Shown here in pieces: positions 6,096 through 8,872 of a stretch of DNA of 8,872 bases. Both the position numbers and the translations under genes were made by a program. The stretch comes from Pseudomonadota bacterium (lineage in GTDB: Bacteria; Pseudomonadota; Gammaproteobacteria; Arenicellales; UBA868): NCBI GenBank assembly GCA_018661145.1, contig JABJIU010000196.1:1-8872 (forward strand). Reading direction: 5' to 3'. The notes below the pieces were generated by a model that did no database searches, was not told the DNA's origin, and saw only the letters and a program-made list of their open reading frames with translations. How positions within the stretch are numbered: position 1 is the first letter of the stretch; every line of letters starts with the position of its first letter.

Positions 6096-7109
6096 ATGTA
6101 CCACGTTCATATCAAAAACAACCATCACAGGGCCGATACCTTTCCCAATACTCCCGAGGGCGAGGAAGTCTTCACCATTACCCAGGAACGTTTTGATTCC
6201 GTTGCATCGGCGCATTCGGAAGTGGCTGCGCAGATTAAGGTATCCATCGACTGGGATACCGACAACTTCGATCACTATATGGCGACCGCGGATGTTCTGG
6301 TCACCTGGGATCTCCCAACGGAGCATCTTGCCAAGGTTGCGCCCCGCCTGAAGTGGATTCACATCATTGGAGCCGGTGTTGAACACCTGACACCAATGGA
6401 ATGGCTGCCTCCTGGGGTCACCTTAACAAACAACAAAGGCGTTCACGCTGACAAAGGCGGTGAATTCGGCATCATGAGCATCCTGATGCTGCACAACCAC
6501 CTACCCAGAATCATTACCCATCAGAATCACGCCAGGTACGACTCACTTTATTCCACACCCATCAAAGGAAAGACCCTCGTGCTTATCGGCACCGGGAGCA
6601 TCGGACGGGCTGTTGCCAAGCACGCGCAGGCTCTGGGAATCCATGTTATCGGAGTATCCCGACATGGAAAGCCTCTGCCGGAACTGGATGAAGCAGTTGC
6701 GGTGAATGAACTTGACCGTGTTCTACCCCGGGGCGATTTTGTCTTTGTCGTTACACCGCTCACTCAGGAAACCACCAATCTGCTGAGCGCCAACCGCCTT
6801 GCTTTGATGAAACCCGGCGCTGGGCTGGTCAATATCGGACGTGCTGCGGTAGTCGACTACGATGCGCTTGTGGAAGGTCTGAATTCCGGGGCGATCGGTG
6901 GCGCGGTCCTTGATGTCTTTGATCCTGAGCCTCTACCGCCTGAATCGAATCTGTGGTCTCAGCCGAATCTCGTGATTACACCCCACGTCTCCGCCGACGA
7001 CGGCAACGCGTATGTCCCTTTGACGCTGGATGTGTTTTTTAACAATATGCGCAGACTGATCAACGGTGAGGCTCTCGAAAACCAGGTCAACACGACGCTT
7101 GGCTATTGA
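6096..7109 (+). CDS. D-isomer-specific 2-hydroxyacid dehydrogenase
   Basis: A 337-residue protein starting MYHVHIKNN. It shows the family order: an N-terminal catalytic domain, a nucleotide-binding domain from about 100 to 300 with GTGSIG (G165, G167, G170), then the catalytic residues R249 (LVNIGRAAVVD), E278 (DVFDPEPLP) and H297 (ITPHVSA). All three catalytic residues are present, so it should be active. Members interconvert D-2-hydroxyacids and 2-oxoacids with a nicotinamide cofactor. The end of the second strand reads GVSRHGK (S188-R189) instead of an acidic residue, which usually favours NADP(H) and hence reduction of a 2-oxo acid such as glyoxylate or hydroxypyruvate. The exact substrate is not determinable. 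It begins 5 bases after the Rieske stop and is the last member of the tight block; 118 bp follow before the next gene. Confidence 0.92.
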   Translation: MYHVHIKNNHHRADTFPNTPEGEEVFTITQERFDSVASAHSEVAAQIKVSIDWDTDNFDHYMATADVLVTWDLPTEHLAKVAPRLKWIHIIGAGVEHLTPMEWLPPGVTLTNNKGVHADKGGEFGIMSILMLHNHLPRIITHQNHARYDSLYSTPIKGKTLVLIGTGSIGRAVAKHAQALGIHVIGVSRHGKPLPELDEAVAVNELDRVLPRGDFVFVVTPLTQETTNLLSANRLALMKPGAGLVNIGRAAVVDYDALVEGLNSGAIGGAVLDVFDPEPLPPESNLWSQPNLVITPHVSADDGNAYVPLTLDVFFNNMRRLINGEALENQVNTTLGY

Positions 7110-7227
7110 GGGAGCGTTCCGCGCTGCCCATCTAACGGCATCCCGCCGCAAATCGGCTTAAGATTGCGACTGAATCGAAGTCATCCTCGTGTGTGGGTTA
7201 GTCGGTGAGTAAAGGGAGCTAAAAAAT

Positions 7228-8004
7228 ATGATTATCGGGTTTTTAGGCACGGGCGTGATCACCGAGGCCATCATACGTGGTCTTTATGATGCCGCGGACT
7301 ATGACGACACCATTTTGGTATCGAAACGTTCGACCACGCGATCTGCGAAATTGGCTGGAGACTATCCAAAGGTTCGCGTAGTCGAGGATAACAGGCAACT
7401 GACTAAAGAGAGCGACTGGATAATTGTTTCCGTGTTACCCGAACAAGTGTGTGATGTCCTGTCGGAACTTGATTGCCGGCCGGAGCAGAAGATTATCAGC
7501 CTCGCTGCCGGCGTTTCGCTTGAGCAATTGCATACTTGGGCGGCCCCCGCCACGGATGTTATTCGGGTAATTCCGATGCCCCCGATCGAACATGGTCTTG
7601 GACCGGTCGCCATTTGTCCGGCCGACGCGGGTACCGAAGCGCTCTTTGAAAAGATCGGCACCTGCGTGGCGGTTTCGGACGAAGCGCAGTTCAACCTCTT
7701 TGGTGCGGCGAGTGCTCTGATGGCTGACTTCTTTGATCAAGTGTCGGGCGTCACGCAATGGATGAGCGAAAAAGGACTTCAAACCTCTACCGCTGCGCGT
7801 TATACCACCGCACTGTATCACGCACTTGCAGACCTTACCGTCAGGCAGTCCGCTGAAGGACTCCATGAGATGAGCGAAGCCTGCCAGACACCGGGCGGAC
7901 TGAATGCTCAGTTCCTCGCCCGCAGAAACAAACTCGGTACCAAACAGTCCCTGACTGAAGGTCTGGACGATATTCTCGCCCGACTTGAGTCTGCAACGGA
8001 TTAA
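7228..8004 (+). CDS. Pyrroline-5-carboxylate-reductase-like (ProC-family) oxidoreductase
   Basis: A 258-residue protein with an N-terminal Rossmann domain starting at the very N-terminus (MIIGFLGTGV; G4, G7, G9), SKRST at 32-36 indicating probable NADP(H) binding, and AAGVSLEQL at about 93-101. The C-terminal helical dimerisation domain spans about 155-255. The family normally reduces a cyclic imine, delta-1-pyrroline-5-carboxylate, to proline. Two substrate-region motifs differ from housekeeping ProC: the usual R-x-MPN-TP segment reads RVIPMPP (113-119) and the SPGGTT loop reads TPGGLN (221-226). It is therefore more likely a specialised imine reductase or related dehydrogenase than the proline-biosynthesis enzyme. 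GGGAG at 7214-7218 supports the ATG at 7228. The 118-bp gap upstream holds no clear promoter or terminator, so it may be transcribed with the block before it. Confidence 0.85.
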   Translation: MIIGFLGTGVITEAIIRGLYDAADYDDTILVSKRSTTRSAKLAGDYPKVRVVEDNRQLTKESDWIIVSVLPEQVCDVLSELDCRPEQKIISLAAGVSLEQLHTWAAPATDVIRVIPMPPIEHGLGPVAICPADAGTEALFEKIGTCVAVSDEAQFNLFGAASALMADFFDQVSGVTQWMSEKGLQTSTAARYTTALYHALADLTVRQSAEGLHEMSEACQTPGGLNAQFLARRNKLGTKQSLTEGLDDILARLESATD

Positions 8005-8050
8005 AGAAGATAATTGAGCAACGATTAGCCCGATAGTCCGATATATTTCT

Positions 8051-8245
8051 ATGAGTGATGCATCCAAGGCCGTCAAAACCCCTTCTCCAAAGAGGGGCAA
8101 GATGTATTGGAAGTTTGCTACCCTGGAGGGCTGGCGCGCAAAGGACGATCAGAACCCGATCGCGGATCAACCCGACCATTCGGAAAATGATGAAGACCGG
8201 GAAAAACGAGCAGGAAGTACCACCGCCACGCCAGACGAATCCTAA
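8051..8245 (+). CDS. Small hydrophilic protein, doubtful
   Basis: An open frame of 64 residues. It has a basic N-terminal part (SKAVKTPSPKRGK), a short aromatic core (MYWKFATLEGW at about 18-28) and a highly charged, probably disordered tail rich in D, E, K and R. I recognise no family. The ATG at 8051 has no Shine-Dalgarno. The in-frame ATG at 8102 is preceded by AGAGGGG (8091-8097) at a rather short 4-base spacing and would give a 47-residue protein starting at MYWKF. Codon choice resembles the neighbours. It sits in the roughly 300-bp gap between the ProC-like and thioesterase genes. A frame overlapping in another register (8055-8267) is equally open, so coding status is uncertain. Confidence 0.4.
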   Translation: MSDASKAVKTPSPKRGKMYWKFATLEGWRAKDDQNPIADQPDHSENDEDREKRAGSTTATPDES

Positions 8246-8302
8246 AGCTAGCAGCGCCGCAAACTGATCCTTGTGGATCCGCTTGCCTTGATCGACTAAT
8301 CC

Positions 8303-8722
8303 ATGGACACATCAGAAGAATTTAAGCCCCACGGCGAAGGCTATCTCTTTGACCATCTGGGGATGACTTTCGCATTCGCTTCCTCTGGAGTCGCAACCGG
8401 CCTTCTCACACTTGAGAGACACCACTTCTCTTGGAAGGGTCGAGTCCATGCAGGCACCCTGTTTGCGCTGGCCGACTCCTGCGCAGGATTTGGCTGCATG
8501 AGATCACTTCCTGAAGGGGCAACCGGCTTTGCGACCCTTGAAACCAAGACCAATTTCGTCGCGACGACTGACGGAGGAGCCATCAAGGCGGTGGCAAAGC
8601 CGATGCATCTTGGAAAATCAACGCAGATATGGGATGTGGAGATTACTTCCGAAAAAGATCAGAAAACCCTCGCGTGGTTCCGATGCACACAGGTGATCAT
8701 GTGGCCGAAGCCTTCGTCATGA
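8303..8722 (+). CDS. PaaI-type hotdog-fold thioesterase
   Basis: A 139-residue single-domain protein with the PaaI/YdiI hotdog signature. The central helix motif VHAGTLFALADSCAGFGCM (48-66) corresponds to the family HGG...LAD...G pattern, with H49 and D58 as the positions usually linked to thioester hydrolysis. LETKTNFVATTDGGAIKAVAKPMHLGKSTQIWDVEI (79-114) supplies the following strands, including the typical N-F and G-K positions. Such enzymes hydrolyse acyl-CoA thioesters, often aromatic or other off-pathway ones, and act as cytoplasmic homotetramers or dimers. The family HGG is HAG here, a mild variation. The start at 8303 has only a weak ribosome binding site but gives the normal length. 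The gene ends in a 4-base ATGA overlap with the next, so the two are translationally coupled. Confidence 0.87.
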   Translation: MDTSEEFKPHGEGYLFDHLGMTFAFASSGVATGLLTLERHHFSWKGRVHAGTLFALADSCAGFGCMRSLPEGATGFATLETKTNFVATTDGGAIKAVAKPMHLGKSTQIWDVEITSEKDQKTLAWFRCTQVIMWPKPSS

Positions 8723-8872
8723 GCCCTATCAAGCAACCGGATGAATTCCGCAAAACGGCTATTCGAAGGCTGGCGCAGGGGTACATCGACAGCGGGCATT
8801 TCGCCGGTATCGAGTGGCTGATCAAACAGCACGGTGAAGTCATAGATGCCGGCTTTGCCCTGCCGGATGGCG
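8719..8872 (+). CDS. Beta-lactamase-family serine hydrolase, N-terminal fragment
   Basis: An ATG at 8719 overlaps the thioesterase stop (ATGA, 8719-8722) and opens a frame that runs off the window after 51 complete codons. The N-terminal helix (EFRKTAIRRLAQGYIDSGHFAG) followed by IEWLIKQHGEVIDAGFA matches the start of class-C beta-lactamase/EstB-type serine hydrolases, where a helix leads into two strands separated by a turn containing G-E/K. The SxxK nucleophile motif lies beyond the end, so activity cannot be confirmed. There is no signal peptide, so a cytoplasmic esterase, amidase or lactonase is more likely than a periplasmic beta-lactamase. The overlap implies co-translation with the thioesterase. 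Confidence 0.7.
   Translation, partial: MSPIKQPDEFRKTAIRRLAQGYIDSGHFAGIEWLIKQHGEVIDAGFALPDG

Noticed and set aside
7435..8100. Long minus-strand open frame of 221 residues opposite the ProC-like gene
   Set aside because: The plus strand here has clear ProC-family motifs in frame; the antisense translation shows no recognisable domain and is a shadow of codon bias.
8266..8279. GATCC-ttgt-GGATC hairpin before the thioesterase gene
   Set aside because: The stem is only five pairs and has no following T-run; short inverted repeats like this occur often by chance.
1..8872. Mobile element, prophage, CRISPR or defence system
   Set aside because: No transposase, integrase, direct-repeat array, terminal inverted repeats or nuclease genes are visible; all recognised genes are metabolic.

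Overview
All genes in this 8.9-kb window lie on the + strand and look like chromosomal metabolic genes of a bacterium, most likely a proteobacterium. The reasons are the gene families present, Shine-Dalgarno initiation, frequent stop/start overlaps and moderate G+C (roughly half, judged by eye). The exact taxon cannot be told. There are no RNA genes, CRISPR arrays, insertion sequences or phage genes. The window is cut inside a gene at both ends.

Layout: the 3' end of a PhzF-family gene (1-306) is followed by a short AT-rich, palindrome-rich spacer with a perfect TATAAT box. Next come a small SnoaL/NTF2-like protein (496-885) and a gamma-butyrobetaine-hydroxylase-like 2-oxoglutarate/Fe(II) oxygenase (987-2177). 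After a 141-bp spacer with two dyads and a strong ribosome binding site comes a tightly packed four-gene block. It contains a glutamine-synthetase-like ligase (2319-3737), a MetX-like alpha/beta hydrolase (3737-4741), a phthalate-type Rieske oxygenase (4750-6090) and a D-2-hydroxyacid dehydrogenase (6096-7109). A ProC-like reductase (7228-8004), a doubtful small ORF, a PaaI-type hotdog thioesterase (8303-8722) and the start of a beta-lactamase-fold serine hydrolase (8719 to end) complete the window.

Interpretation (inference): this reads as a catabolic or detoxification locus for an unidentified small molecule, probably one containing nitrogen. It combines an ATP-dependent ligase of the glutamine synthetase superfamily, a hydrolase, two different iron oxygenases, an oxidoreductase acting on 2-hydroxy/2-oxo acids and an imine-reductase-type enzyme. 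The ligase-hydrolase-Rieske order resembles aniline-type clusters, where a GS-like ligase makes a gamma-glutamyl conjugate next to a Rieske dioxygenase, but the hydrolase family is different here. Three enzymes depart from their textbook relatives at informative residues. The ligase lacks the arginine that in glutamine synthetase binds the glutamate alpha-carboxylate. The 2OG oxygenase lacks three of the four zinc ligands of human BBOX1. The ProC-like enzyme has altered substrate-loop motifs. The locus therefore probably handles a substrate not predictable from family names. No Rieske reductase, transporter or regulator gene is present, so the system must extend beyond the window or use partners encoded elsewhere.
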